From Sulfidibacter corallicola (GTDB lineage: Bacteria; Acidobacteriota; Holophagae; Acanthopleuribacterales; Acanthopleuribacteraceae): a DNA stretch of 64,000 bases. The stretch spans positions 10,162,256 through 10,226,255 of the forward strand of contig NZ_CP071793.1 of NCBI RefSeq assembly GCF_017498545.1. Direction: 5' to 3'. The notes below the pieces were generated by a model. That model was not told the origin of the DNA, ran no database searches, and worked only from the letters and a program-made list of their open reading frames with translations. Positions 36,618-46,345 of the stretch are shown here, in pieces; positions within the stretch are counted from its first letter, which is position 1; the number at the start of each line of letters is the position of its first letter. The translations under genes and the position numbers were made by a program.

Positions 36618-39600
36618 ATGCGCTTGGCTGACCTCGGCCACCGATCCGGCGGAACTCGTCGACCTGCAACACCTATATCCAAATCCGGACCCTCCACCGA
36701 CCCCGAATCGCTACGAGAACCTTCGCCCCACCTGCCTTTCCTTTGGACCCGAACGGTGCGCCGACATGGCCAGGCGACCGCGCTCGTGACCGATGGCGAT
36801 TCGATGGATTACCAAACCCTGGATCGCGAGGCCCAGCGCATCGCCGGGTTTCTCCGCGCGCGTGAGCTTCCTGCGGAGACGGTGGTCGCGCTGTTTCTGG
36901 AACGGGGGCCACACCTCCACGCGGCGCTGCTGGGCACCCTCCAGGTGGGCTGTGCCTATGTGGCCCTGAGCCGCGAATTGCCGCGGGGCCGCCTGGTGGA
37001 CATGCTCCGGCAGAGCGGGGCCCGCGTGCTCGTCTGTGCCCAACCCGACCACGCCGTTGCGGAGTCCCTGCTGTGGCGCTGCCCCACCCTGTCCCACCTG
37101 CTCACCCTCCCCTCCGCCGTTCGCGAGCCGATCGACGCCGGTGATCGCCCCTTGATGAACCGAGAACTGTGGGAGCACGTGGCGACCACCGCCCGCGACG
37201 ACATCGAGGCCGGTGGTTGGATCGACAGTTTTAGCGGGAACCCGCTGCCCGCCGAGGTCATGGCGGACTATGCCGCCAACGTCCATGCCCGTCTGGGCCC
37301 GCTGCTGTCTCCCTCCCTTCGCGTGCTCGAGATCGGCTGTGGTTCGGGTTACACCCTGCGCGCCCTGGCCCCCCATGTGGGCGGCTACGTCGCCACCGAC
37401 CTGAGCGAGGCCATGTTGGCCTGGAATCGTCGTCAGTGCCGGGAGCGCGGCTGGCATCACGTGCGGTTCGCCCGCATGGAGGCCGCCCACATCGACATGC
37501 TGCGCGAGGATCCCTTCGATCTGGTGGTGCTCAACAGCGTGATCCAATGTTTCGGGGACTACGATTACCTGCGCCAGGTCCTGCGCCTGGCCATGGCCGC
37601 GATGGGCCCTCGCGGCCACCTGTTCCTCGGCGACCTGATGGATTTGGATCTCGAGGAGCCCTTGCTGGCGGCGCTGCACGCCGCGGCCATCGAAACACCC
37701 TCGGTCAAGACGGATTTTTCGAACGAGCTCTTTGTCTCGCGTGCCTTTCTGGAAGACTTATGCGCCGAAACGCCCGCCCTGGTCAGGGCCGATTTTCATC
37801 ACAAGACCGGGACCACCGACAGTGAGTTGACCCGTTACCGGTTCGATTGCCTGCTCACCGTAGACGAGTCACGTGCCACGAGCCATGACCCCTGCGGCGA
37901 ACCGCGCCACAAATACCGCTGGTCGGGTTCGCGCCCCGATCGGGATCCCGGCCGAGCCACACCGGCGATCCACCCCGACGCCTTGGCCAATTTGATGTTC
38001 ACCAGCGGCTCCACCGGCCGCCCCAAGGCCGCCATGATCACCCATGCGGGCATCGCCGGGCTCGCCCTCGCCACGGGTCCCCAGGCCATCGTACCGGGCG
38101 ACCGCGTCCTGCAAATCAGTTCCGTTTCCTTCGACGCATTCACCTGGGAAACCTTTGGCGCCTTCGCCAACGGCGCCTGTCTGGTGACCCTGCCAAAATC
38201 GGAACTTCTCGATGCCGACCTGTTCGCCCAGGCCCTGCGCGACCACCGCATCACGGTCGTGCTGATGGTACCCAGCCTGTTCAATCCCCATTGCGAACGC
38301 GACCCGACCATGTTCGCGGGCCTGCGGCTCCTGATCCTGGGCGGAGAGGCGGTTTCGGGTCACCACGTGGACCTGGTCATGCGACAGTGTCCCGATCTTC
38401 TGGTGGTCAATGCCTATGGACCGGCCGAAAACACGGTGATCGCCACCACTTGCGAGCTGCGAGGTCGCTACGCCAATCCGCCGATCGGCACGGCCATCCA
38501 AGGTGCCGAAGCGCTGGTCCTGGGAGATGACGGAACTCGGAAGGCGCCCGGCAAACCGGGCGAACTGTGTTTGGGAGGATCGGGTCTCGCCCGGGGCTAT
38601 CGCGGTCGGCCCGGCCTGACCGCGGAACGCTTCCTTCCCCATCCCCATCGACCGGGCGCACGCCTATATCGAACCGGCGATCTCGTGCGACGTGGCCGAC
38701 AGGGCGATCTGGAGTTTCTCGGCCGAGTCGACGATCAGGTCAAGATTCGCGGCCAACGGGTGGAGCCGGCGGAGATCGCCCGGGTGATGTCGGGCCTCGC
38801 GGGCGTTCAGGAGGCGAGAGTGATCGCCATCCCGCGTGAAGAACGCGACTGGGCGTTGTGCGCCTATTTCCGCAGCGCGGAGGCTTTGGACGTCCAGCGC
38901 TTGCGGGCGGAGTTGGTTCTTCGCCTGCCCGCAGCGATGATTCCCTCCTGGTTCATGCAAGTCCAAGCATTTCCCCTGACCGCCAACGGCAAGCTGGACA
39001 AACGTGCGTTGCCGCAGCCCAGTGCCCACTTCCGCGCCACCCGACGCAAGGAGGAAACGCCGTCGCCCGGCCTGGAATCCACCCTGGCCGAGATCTGGAA
39101 AACGTTGCTGCCGGGAGCGGATCCCGGTCGCTTCGACGATTTTTTCCGACTGGGGGGCCACAGTCTCAAGGCCACCCGTCTCTTGAGTCGCGTGCACGCC
39201 GAATGCGGCACCAAGGTCCCGCTGCGGGCCTTCATGTCGCGGCCCACCCTGGCCGCCCTGGCGGAGACCATCCGGGAGCTTTCGGGCCCCCAACCCACGC
39301 CGATCACCGCCACATCCGACGCGGACCACTACCCCCTGTCGCCGGGCCAGCACCGGCTGTGGCTGTTCCAGCAATGGCATCCCGACAGCCCCGCCTACCA
39401 CGTGCCGGGTCTGTTTCGCGTGGACGGTCCCTTCGACCTGGACGCCTTCGGCGCGGCCCTCCGATACCTCGCCCAACGCCACGAAGCGATACGGACGGGG
39501 ATTCTGTCCCAGGGCCACCAGCCGCGCCAGTTCGTTCTCGACGAGGTCCCGCTGATCCCGGAAGTCGTCGACCTGCGCGACCGGCCCGATCCGGAAACGG

Positions 39601-42600
39601 ATGCCCTCCGAGCCGCCGAAGAGGCTGCCGCCCGCGCCTTCGACCTCGACCGTCCGCCCCTGCTCCGTTGTCACATCTACCGCCTCGCCGATCAGGCATA
39701 TCTGGTGCTGTTGAACATGCACCACCTGGTCTGCGACGGTTGGTCCATGGGCCTGCTGATTCGAGACTTGGAGCAGGGTTACACGGAGGCCCTGAACGGC
39801 GGCGCCCCGCGGCCCGAAACACCGGCCGAGGCCCCGCAATACCGCGATTATGCCCTTTGGCTGGATCGGTGGTTGCGGGACGATGCCGGGCGAGCCCAGC
39901 GAGACTTCTGGCTGGCGCACTTGAACCCGCTGCCGCCTCAACCGGACCTTCCCAGCGATCGACCGCGATCGCCACGACAGACCCACGAGGGCCGATCGCT
40001 TCTGTTTCGCCTGGATGCCGCGACCAGCACCCGTCTGCGCCGATGTTGCCGGGAGTGGGGCATCTCCCTCTTCAGCGGCTGCCTGACCCTGCTGGAAATC
40101 TTGCTGTATCGCTATACCGGGCAACGCGACCTGGTGGTGGGCACGGCGGTCGCGGGCAGGACACGCATCGAGTGGGAGCCGTTGGTCGGATTCTTCGTCA
40201 ACACCTTGGCCCTGCGTACCCGCATTGAGGGTCGGCCCACCTTTGCGACCTTGGCCCACCGGATCCACCAGACCTGCGTGGCCGCCTACGACCATCAGCT
40301 CTACCCCTTCGATCGATTGATCGAGGACCTGGGGGTCCCACGCGACCCTTCGCGCCCACCCCTGTTCAACGTCATGGCCATCATGCAGAACAACGAGGGC
40401 CACGGATGGCGCGTCCCGGAGCTCCACATCGAGCCGATCGTGCGCGAAGAACCGGCCAGCTTGTTCGATTGGAGCTGGCATTTCGCGGAAACGGGCGCGA
40501 CGCTCACCATCAAGCTGATCTACAACCGAGCGCTCTACGGGCCGGCCAGGATGGCGCGCGTCGCTTCTCACTTCCAGAACATCGCCCAACAGGCCACGTC
40601 GGATCCCACGCTGCCCATCTCCGACCTGGTCATGTTGACCGCGTCGGAACGCGCCGATCTGCGTCGTTGGAGCAAACCGGTGGGCGCCGTCCCCACGGCG
40701 CGAACCCTCGCCGAATTGTTCCAACACAGCGTCTCGCGATTTCCCCAACGCCCGGCCCTGATCGAGGACGCCGGCACCTTGACCTACGCCGAGCTCGATC
40801 GAGCGGCCAACCAGCTTGCCCACTGCCTCGCCGCACGAGGCGTGGTCGCCGGTACCCGCGTCGCCGTCAATCGCGCGCGCGGGCGGTCCTGGCTGACGAC
40901 GATGCTGGCGCTTTTCAAATTGGGCGCGGTCTATCTGCCGCTCGATCCGTCCATCCCGCTACAACGCCGGCGCACCATGGCCCACACCGCTCGCTGTGCC
41001 TTCCTGATCGGCGAATCGCTGGACGACGATTTCAGCATTCCCACGCCAAACTCCCGAGATTTGGCGTCCTTTCCCACCCATCTGCCCGACTTGCGGCCCA
41101 GCCGCGATCTCACCGCCTACATCATGTTCACCTCGGGCTCGACCGGTGAGCCGAAGGGCGTCTGCCTGGCCCATGGCGGAGTGGTCAACATGGCCGTCCA
41201 CAGCGCGGCCCTGTTCGGTATCGAGGCCCGCGATCGCGTGCTTCAATTCGCCAGTTCGGCCTTCGACATCTCCATTGCCGAAGTCTTCCGCGCCTTTGCC
41301 GCCGGTGCGGCCTTGGTCCCGGTACCCGCCGGTCTTCGTCTGAACGCGTCGGCGTTCATACACTTCGTCGCGCGTCACGAGGTGACGGTCGCGGTGTTGC
41401 CGCCCGGCCTGATCCGCGTGTTGGGCGACCAGTTGCCGGCCTCGGTGCGCATCCTCAACAGCGGTGGAGACACGGCCTTTCCGGACGACGCCCATCACCA
41501 CGCCGCACGGCGACGGTTCATCAACAGCTATGGCCCGACCGAGGGCTCGGTTACCGCCACCTGCCATCTCGTGACCGAGGAAGAGGATTCGGATCGCGAC
41601 ATTCCCATCGGTCGTCCCTTGGCGAACGTGGCGGTCCACGTGCTGGACCGCGATCAAAACCCCTTGCCGATCGGCGTGACGGGTGAGCTGCATCTGGGCG
41701 GCGATCTGCTGGCCCACGGGTACCTGGACGACCCGGGTCGCACGGCCCGAAGCTTCGTGCCCTCCCCTTTCGAAACGGGGGCGCGCCTGTACGCGACCGG
41801 CGATTTCGGGTATTGGGACGACCGGGGACGGCTCCACATCGTCGGCCGCCGCGACGATCAGGTCAAGGTACGCGGCTTCCGCATCGAGTTGGGCGAGGTT
41901 CGGTCGGCCTTGCTGAAACTGGCCGGCGTGGCCGATGCCGCGGTGTGCTGCACTCGCGACTCGGAGGGTGAAGCCACCCTCACGGCCTTCATCACCACCC
42001 GAACCGAGGCAGCCCCGTCGAGCGAGATCGAGTTCGGTCGACGGTTGCGCCGCCAACTGAAGGACCGATTGCCCGAATACATGGTGCCGACCCGTTTCCA
42101 GATCGAGTCGGGGTTCCAGCGAACCACCAGCGGCAAAATCGACCGTGCCGGTTTGGTGCGGCGTGCCGACGACGAGCGCCGAATCACCTCGCCGGACACC
42201 TGGGAAGCACGCCTGCTTCCCCACTGGCGCGACATTCTCGCGAAGCCGGAATTGGATGTGATGGACGACTTTTTCGCGAACGGCGGTAGCTCGCTGAAAG
42301 CGATGCGTCTCCTGACTCGGCTCGAGGTCCACCTGGGCTTGGTGCTGCCGCCGATGGCACTGTTCGGCGCGCCCACCGTCCGCGAGCTGGCCCATCGCCT
42401 GGGCAATCCGACCCGTCACGTGGAAGAGATCACGGTCTTCAATCCCACGGCGGCGCTGCCGATTTTCTGCTTCCCGCCGTCGATCGGGTTCCCCAGTTGC
42501 TACCGAAGCCTGGCGGCGGCGCTGCCGGAATATCGCCTGATCGGGTTCTCGTTTCCGGCCGCCCATGACGACCCCGCCGCTTGTCTGGCGGATCTGGTGG

Positions 42601-43076
42601 CGGACATCCCGACCGAAGGCCCCCGCTTGTTGCTGGGCTATTCGGCGGGGGCTCATTTGGCGGCACAGGTCGCCCAACGCCTGGGTGGCGAGGTTGCCGT
42701 TTTGTTGCTGGATCCGCGTCTGGAGGACGCCTCGGTGCCTCGCACCACATCGGAAGTGGACCATGTCTTCGCTTCGCCACGGCTGGCGGGCTGGCTGCCG
42801 CCGGGCCGAACGGGCGATCAGATTCGCGAAACGGCCCAGGCCTACGCGCGCTACATCGCGGAACACCGCATCGCGGAAGTGGATCGCGATTATTGCCACC
42901 TCATCGAGGCCGAAGACCAGTGGACGGGATTGCCGGAAGGGCGGAAGCGACATCGCGCCGCGGGCACCCACTTCGAGTTGTTGGAGGCGCCGTACCTGGC
43001 CCACAACGCGGCCTTGATCCGGAGGCTGTGCGCCTCGATCCTTGGCCACCCGGAGGTTGGAGAGCGCATCCCATAG
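36618..43076 (+). CDS. Dimodular NRPS with methyltransferase-interrupted A domain
   Basis: A 2152-aa synthetase, order A1(MT)-T1-C-A2-T2-TE. A1 starts near residue 35. A methyltransferase (~165-435; SAM motif VLEIGCGSG at 236-244) is inserted before A1's a3 motif FTSGSTG (461-467). NAYGPAENT is at 598, and NGKLDKRAL near 790 carries the A10 Lys. T1 has Ser849 (GGHSL). C has HHLVCDG at 1035-1041. A2 has FTSGSTG at 1504, NSYGPTEG at 1636 and SGKID near 1839. T2 has Ser1892 (GGSSL), and TE has GYSAG with Ser2009. It has no epimerase domain. The likely product is a methylated dipeptide released by the TE. No MbtH, PPTase, exporter or tailoring gene is adjacent. AAGGA precedes the ATG. Confidence 0.95.
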   Translation: MRLADLGHRSGGTRRPATPISKSGPSTDPESLREPSPHLPFLWTRTVRRHGQATALVTDGDSMDYQTLDREAQRIAGFLRARELPAETVVALFLERGPHLHAALLGTLQVGCAYVALSRELPRGRLVDMLRQSGARVLVCAQPDHAVAESLLWRCPTLSHLLTLPSAVREPIDAGDRPLMNRELWEHVATTARDDIEAGGWIDSFSGNPLPAEVMADYAANVHARLGPLLSPSLRVLEIGCGSGYTLRALAPHVGGYVATDLSEAMLAWNRRQCRERGWHHVRFARMEAAHIDMLREDPFDLVVLNSVIQCFGDYDYLRQVLRLAMAAMGPRGHLFLGDLMDLDLEEPLLAALHAAAIETPSVKTDFSNELFVSRAFLEDLCAETPALVRADFHHKTGTTDSELTRYRFDCLLTVDESRATSHDPCGEPRHKYRWSGSRPDRDPGRATPAIHPDALANLMFTSGSTGRPKAAMITHAGIAGLALATGPQAIVPGDRVLQISSVSFDAFTWETFGAFANGACLVTLPKSELLDADLFAQALRDHRITVVLMVPSLFNPHCERDPTMFAGLRLLILGGEAVSGHHVDLVMRQCPDLLVVNAYGPAENTVIATTCELRGRYANPPIGTAIQGAEALVLGDDGTRKAPGKPGELCLGGSGLARGYRGRPGLTAERFLPHPHRPGARLYRTGDLVRRGRQGDLEFLGRVDDQVKIRGQRVEPAEIARVMSGLAGVQEARVIAIPREERDWALCAYFRSAEALDVQRLRAELVLRLPAAMIPSWFMQVQAFPLTANGKLDKRALPQPSAHFRATRRKEETPSPGLESTLAEIWKTLLPGADPGRFDDFFRLGGHSLKATRLLSRVHAECGTKVPLRAFMSRPTLAALAETIRELSGPQPTPITATSDADHYPLSPGQHRLWLFQQWHPDSPAYHVPGLFRVDGPFDLDAFGAALRYLAQRHEAIRTGILSQGHQPRQFVLDEVPLIPEVVDLRDRPDPETDALRAAEEAAARAFDLDRPPLLRCHIYRLADQAYLVLLNMHHLVCDGWSMGLLIRDLEQGYTEALNGGAPRPETPAEAPQYRDYALWLDRWLRDDAGRAQRDFWLAHLNPLPPQPDLPSDRPRSPRQTHEGRSLLFRLDAATSTRLRRCCREWGISLFSGCLTLLEILLYRYTGQRDLVVGTAVAGRTRIEWEPLVGFFVNTLALRTRIEGRPTFATLAHRIHQTCVAAYDHQLYPFDRLIEDLGVPRDPSRPPLFNVMAIMQNNEGHGWRVPELHIEPIVREEPASLFDWSWHFAETGATLTIKLIYNRALYGPARMARVASHFQNIAQQATSDPTLPISDLVMLTASERADLRRWSKPVGAVPTARTLAELFQHSVSRFPQRPALIEDAGTLTYAELDRAANQLAHCLAARGVVAGTRVAVNRARGRSWLTTMLALFKLGAVYLPLDPSIPLQRRRTMAHTARCAFLIGESLDDDFSIPTPNSRDLASFPTHLPDLRPSRDLTAYIMFTSGSTGEPKGVCLAHGGVVNMAVHSAALFGIEARDRVLQFASSAFDISIAEVFRAFAAGAALVPVPAGLRLNASAFIHFVARHEVTVAVLPPGLIRVLGDQLPASVRILNSGGDTAFPDDAHHHAARRRFINSYGPTEGSVTATCHLVTEEEDSDRDIPIGRPLANVAVHVLDRDQNPLPIGVTGELHLGGDLLAHGYLDDPGRTARSFVPSPFETGARLYATGDFGYWDDRGRLHIVGRRDDQVKVRGFRIELGEVRSALLKLAGVADAAVCCTRDSEGEATLTAFITTRTEAAPSSEIEFGRRLRRQLKDRLPEYMVPTRFQIESGFQRTTSGKIDRAGLVRRADDERRITSPDTWEARLLPHWRDILAKPELDVMDDFFANGGSSLKAMRLLTRLEVHLGLVLPPMALFGAPTVRELAHRLGNPTRHVEEITVFNPTAALPIFCFPPSIGFPSCYRSLAAALPEYRLIGFSFPAAHDDPAACLADLVADIPTEGPRLLLGYSAGAHLAAQVAQRLGGEVAVLLLDPRLEDASVPRTTSEVDHVFASPRLAGWLPPGRTGDQIRETAQAYARYIAEHRIAEVDRDYCHLIEAEDQWTGLPEGRKRHRAAGTHFELLEAPYLAHNAALIRRLCASILGHPEVGERIP

Positions 43077-43377
43077 AGACAGTCTTCCGGGGCAAGCGGG
43101 AACACTTCTTCACCCCCGAGTCGCCGCCCAGGCTAGGGGCCGAAATGCCGATGGCCGGATTGCCGGACCACCGGCACACCGGCCACCGGGTTTCAAGTGG
43201 GTAACCAAATGAAGCGAATCGCTGGGGAGTTCCCGCATGCACGAGAGAGGCGTCGTGGCAGTAGGTTGGTCACGGGCGGTATGCCCGCTGGGCCGACATT
43301 CATTGACGAACTCCCCGAACACCCACCTGTTTAGGTTTTTAGCTTTATCTTCAAGCTTTATAGAGTATGTCACATAA

Positions 43378-43426
43378 GAGCCGCGAACCAGCGGGCATAC
43401 CCGCTCGATTTCGAGAAAGAAACAAC
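43378..43426 (+). repeat. 49-bp direct repeat, copy 1
   Basis: Identical over 49 bases to 43687-43735. The central CCAGCGGGCATACC also recurs inverted near 43276-43289. Copy 1 runs into the long hairpin at 43422-43473; copy 2 does not. Confidence 0.9.
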
Positions 43427-43473
43427 CCTCTCTGGCAGCCGGCATGCTGTTCCCGGCTGCCAGAGAGGGTTGT
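43422..43473. repeat. Long hairpin, 21-bp perfect stem
   Basis: Arms 43422-43442 and 43453-43473 are perfect inverted repeats around a 10-base loop. There is no T tract, so it is not a standard terminator. It could be a MITE-like end, or a very stable RNA hairpin 345 bases after the NRPS. Confidence 0.9.
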
Positions 43474-43686
43474 CGTGCACGGCCGGTATGGCACGGTAGG
43501 TGCGACCGCTGGTCGCCCATTCCGAAGCCGAATGCTTCAATGCTCCCGCAATGGGCTGTGCATCTCTCTTTCAATTCCCGAACCTGCGATGCGCGGATCG
43601 CTTCGACAAGTTCATCCGGCGGATGAACCTACCGGGCACGACGAATCTTTCGGCATTCGGGAACTCCAAACGGATTCGTTTCAAGG

Positions 43687-43735
43687 GAGCCGCGAACCAG
43701 CGGGCATACCCGCTCGATTTCGAGAAAGAAACAAC
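43687..43735 (+). repeat. 49-bp direct repeat, copy 2
   Basis: Second perfect copy of the 49-bp unit, 309 bases after copy 1. Confidence 0.9.
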
Positions 43736-44018
43736 ACACCTGGTTTCTGGCGAAGGGCCATGGGTCGTTCATCCGAAAAATTTAGCAGGAACGCATGAAC
43801 ATCGGAAACCAGGAAAGGATCGGCATTTGGTGTCACATCATGGTCCTGTTTTTCCTGGTTTCGTTCATTCCTGGCTTCCTGATCGAGATTTGACGACGGC
43901 AAGACCCAGCTCAGGTTGAACACACCACTTCGTTTCAAGAGGATCCCGAAGATCGCGGAGTCGAAGGTCTCGGTCACCAATCGGTCGTACAGGCTTCGCC
44001 AGCACGAGCGATCGCCAT

Positions 44019-44390
44019 TCAGGGAGCGCCCGTTTCGGGCACCGTCTGGGCGATGTAGGTGGCGACTTTCTTGGCCTCGAGATCCGCCATGGTGCGAATC
44101 TTCAGGTGCCGGCGGTGCTTCCCCTTCCCTTCCAAGAAACCGTCGGGATCGGCGAACCCAGCGCCCACGCTGAACTCGATGGAAAGGTGTTTTCGATACA
44201 CGAAAATGCCGCCGACGAGATCCTTGCCGCTCATGAACACCAGCCCACCGTATTTGATGGTCTCACCGAAGGAGGCATCCGCCTTCCGAAACATATCGCG
44301 AATCGCGATGATCAGTGCGTGGTTTTCGGGTGAGACCAACTGGGTATCGCGCAGAAACGCATCCACATCGGTTTTTTGGTTATCGGTCAT
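44019..44390 (-). CDS. DUF1801-family protein
   Basis: A 123-aa cytoplasmic protein with the DUF1801 (YdhG-like) pattern: ALIIAIRDMFRKADASFGETIKYGG, then a strand-rich middle ending GKHRRHLKIRTMADLEAKKV. Function of the family is not established. Two ATGs lie 6 bases apart; AGAGG abuts the first (44396), so ATG 44390 is preferred. It is monocistronic and opposite in direction to its large neighbours. Confidence 0.85.
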   Translation of the reverse strand: MTDNQKTDVDAFLRDTQLVSPENHALIIAIRDMFRKADASFGETIKYGGLVFMSGKDLVGGIFVYRKHLSIEFSVGAGFADPDGFLEGKGKHRRHLKIRTMADLEAKKVATYIAQTVPETGAP

Positions 44391-44472
44391 GTCCATCCTC
44401 TGCGGTGCCCATCAAAAAACAGGGCCCCTTGGAAATCGTTCTTCGGAATCGGCCGGCTCCCAGCGCTGACCG

Positions 44473-44501
44473 GCCGAAGCCCTTCACGTCAGGGCTTCGG
44501 C
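44473..44501. repeat. 11-bp stem hairpin
   Basis: GCCGAAGCCCT at 44473-44483 pairs perfectly with 44491-44501 across a 7-base loop. It lies upstream of the DUF1801 gene and has no T tract. Confidence 0.7.
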
Positions 44502-44795
44502 TAATCACCTAATGATAAAGATCTTGCCGAGACCTGGCAACCGAGAGCCGCTAGCCTGTCCAACCAAGCGAGCCAACTTGGCTGTTGCGATCATCCCGAT
44601 TCCGGACGGGCAGAAACAGGCCGCAGCCGCGGCCCGGTTTTCGCGATTTCCCATCTAGCCCGGGGAAGCCCGCGGGCTTGGTCCGGTTGGGCATGCCGTC
44701 CTGAAGACACGCTTCGCGGCATGGAGCCGGGACGTCCCTTGTGTCTCAACCCAAACTCGGGTCATTACCATCGAACTTTCTTTTGCCATGGGAAA

Positions 44796-44830
44796 ACCCT
44801 ATATCCATAGGATGGTGATCCTATGAGGGT
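44796..44830 (+). promoter_or_regulatory. Stem-loop upstream of the RHS pair
   Basis: CATAGGAT (44806-44813), loop GGTG, ATCCTATG (44818-44825), extended by ACCCT/AGGGT outside. It sits about 75 bases before the small RHS gene and could be an operator or leader structure. Confidence 0.4.
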
Positions 44831-44903
44831 TGAGATAAGTTTATAACCATAGAGCGCTGGCGCCTATCGCTTCAATCATGACTCTTTGATAGTGAGGTGC
44901 CTT

Positions 44904-46271
44904 TTGGTTGTTTTCCGATTATGTAATTATAGAAAGATCTCTTCCCACACGTTTCATACACTCATCGGGTTGCTGGCGATCTCGATGGTTTCAACCGCCG
45001 GGGCCTTCGCCTGGACCGATCCCGAGCAGGGTCGACCACAAACCGGCGTGGTGTATTTTCACCCCAACCACATCGGATCCACCGCCCTGACCACCGACGA
45101 GCACGGCCGGTTCCTGGCCAGTTTCGTCTACGAGCCGTTCGGAACCATCCACCGCGCCTCCAGCCAGGGACCGGATACCGTTCGCCCCAAGTTCACGGGT
45201 AAGGAGTTGGATGCCGACTCCCAGCTCTACTACTTCGAGGCCCGCTACTACGACCCGCATTCCGGCCGCTTCACCACGGCAGACCGCGGTCTGGGTGCAC
45301 CGGTCGCCCATCCCGCCGCCCTGCATCGCTACGCCTATTCCGCCAACAACCCGATCAATGTCACCGACCCCAGCGGGCGGCGGATCGATATCGGTTCGGT
45401 TCCCGAGGACATGGCCCGTCATGCAGCCACGCCTTCGGTGCCGGAACAGCCGCAGGCGCCCGCCGGAACCCATGCCCAGGTGCAAATGACCCCCGTTGCG
45501 GAAGAGCAGGACCAGGTATGGGGCGCGGAATTCGGCTTCACCGGCGGCGGTATGGGATTCGTGGTGAAGGAAGACGGCAGTGTCGAGATCACCTGGTTCG
45601 AAATCGGTGGCTCCGCCTACGCCGTCGGGGGCGGTGGCTCCAGCATCAGCCTGAAACAACACCAAGGCCATTTCTACCTGGAAATCGCCGGGGAAGTCGG
45701 CATCGGCGCGGGGGGTGAAGCGGCCGGAACCGGGGTGGAAGTGGTCCCCGTGGGCATCGAGGTCAAGGTCGTCGTCGATTTGGGCACCGTCGAGGAAGTG
45801 TTGCCGTATCTGGAGGGAAATCCCGGAGCCGGTGTCGGGTACCGCGTCGCCGAAATCCTGGCGAAAGGTGAGTTGGAGCGCTTCGATTTGCAGGGCAGCC
45901 TCTTCTCTTCCTACACGGCCTGGGTGGCCACCGCCAAAGTGGAAATCTTTTTCAACGAAGCGTCGCGTGAACGCTTCGAACGGTACATGTGGCCCGGAAA
46001 AGGCGAACCCCATGCGCCGCCGGCCTGGGTCGCCAAAGGGTACACCTACGAACAGTATTGGGCCGTGCGCAACTACCTCTTCCCGCTTCCCGCGCCGGCC
46101 GACGAGACGGTGCTGTACCCGTTCCGTATCAATCACTTCGATGAGAACCCCGACCAATACGTGAACGGGATCCAATGGAACCTCACGAATCTCCTGTCGA
46201 ACGGAATGGAAAACGGTTTGAGCAACGATACCTTCACGGAAATCCCCTATCACGATCCATTCTCACAATGA
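44904..46271 (+). CDS. Secreted RHS-core protein with variable C-terminus
   Basis: About 455 aa. A signal-like segment (LIGLLAISMVSTAGAFA, near residues 21-38) is followed at once by an RHS-associated core (~50-150): YFHPNHIGST, KFTGKELDADSQLYYFEARYYDPHSGRF, HRYAYSANNPINVTDPSGR. There are no YD repeats before it. Residues ~150-455 are a glycine- and strand-rich tip I cannot assign. Such tips are often toxins, but no catalytic motif or immunity gene is visible. The start is uncertain: TTG 44904 has GAGG 6 bases upstream; TTG 44886 and GTG 44892 are alternatives. The SpvB-like gene follows 74 bases later. Confidence 0.8.
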   Translation: MVVFRLCNYRKISSHTFHTLIGLLAISMVSTAGAFAWTDPEQGRPQTGVVYFHPNHIGSTALTTDEHGRFLASFVYEPFGTIHRASSQGPDTVRPKFTGKELDADSQLYYFEARYYDPHSGRFTTADRGLGAPVAHPAALHRYAYSANNPINVTDPSGRRIDIGSVPEDMARHAATPSVPEQPQAPAGTHAQVQMTPVAEEQDQVWGAEFGFTGGGMGFVVKEDGSVEITWFEIGGSAYAVGGGGSSISLKQHQGHFYLEIAGEVGIGAGGEAAGTGVEVVPVGIEVKVVVDLGTVEEVLPYLEGNPGAGVGYRVAEILAKGELERFDLQGSLFSSYTAWVATAKVEIFFNEASRERFERYMWPGKGEPHAPPAWVAKGYTYEQYWAVRNYLFPLPAPADETVLYPFRINHFDENPDQYVNGIQWNLTNLLSNGMENGLSNDTFTEIPYHDPFSQ

Positions 46272-46345
46272 TTTATCGCATTTATTAGATTTTTCCATTC
46301 CGTCTTCAAACGCAACTTTGATGTTCCATAGATAAAGGAGTACCT

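Larger units (their letters stand above)
43077..44018. other. Gene-free, repeat-rich zone after the NRPS
   Basis: 942 bases with no credible gene. They hold a 49-bp direct repeat, a 21-bp-stem hairpin and several smaller palindromes (for example around 43505-43520 and 43610-43630). It is a probable remnant or target zone of mobile elements. Confidence 0.6.
44391..44903. other. Palindrome-rich intergenic region
   Basis: 513 bases upstream of the RHS pair, with no gene. They contain an 11-bp stem hairpin (44473-44501), a 14-bp perfect palindrome (44666-44679), a GGGACGTCCC palindrome near 44728, and the hairpin at 44796-44830. Confidence 0.6.

Noticed and set aside
38664-43049. Two long minus-strand ORFs opposite the NRPS
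   Set aside because: Antisense to conserved NRPS motifs, with Gly/Arg/Gln-biased composition and no domain features.
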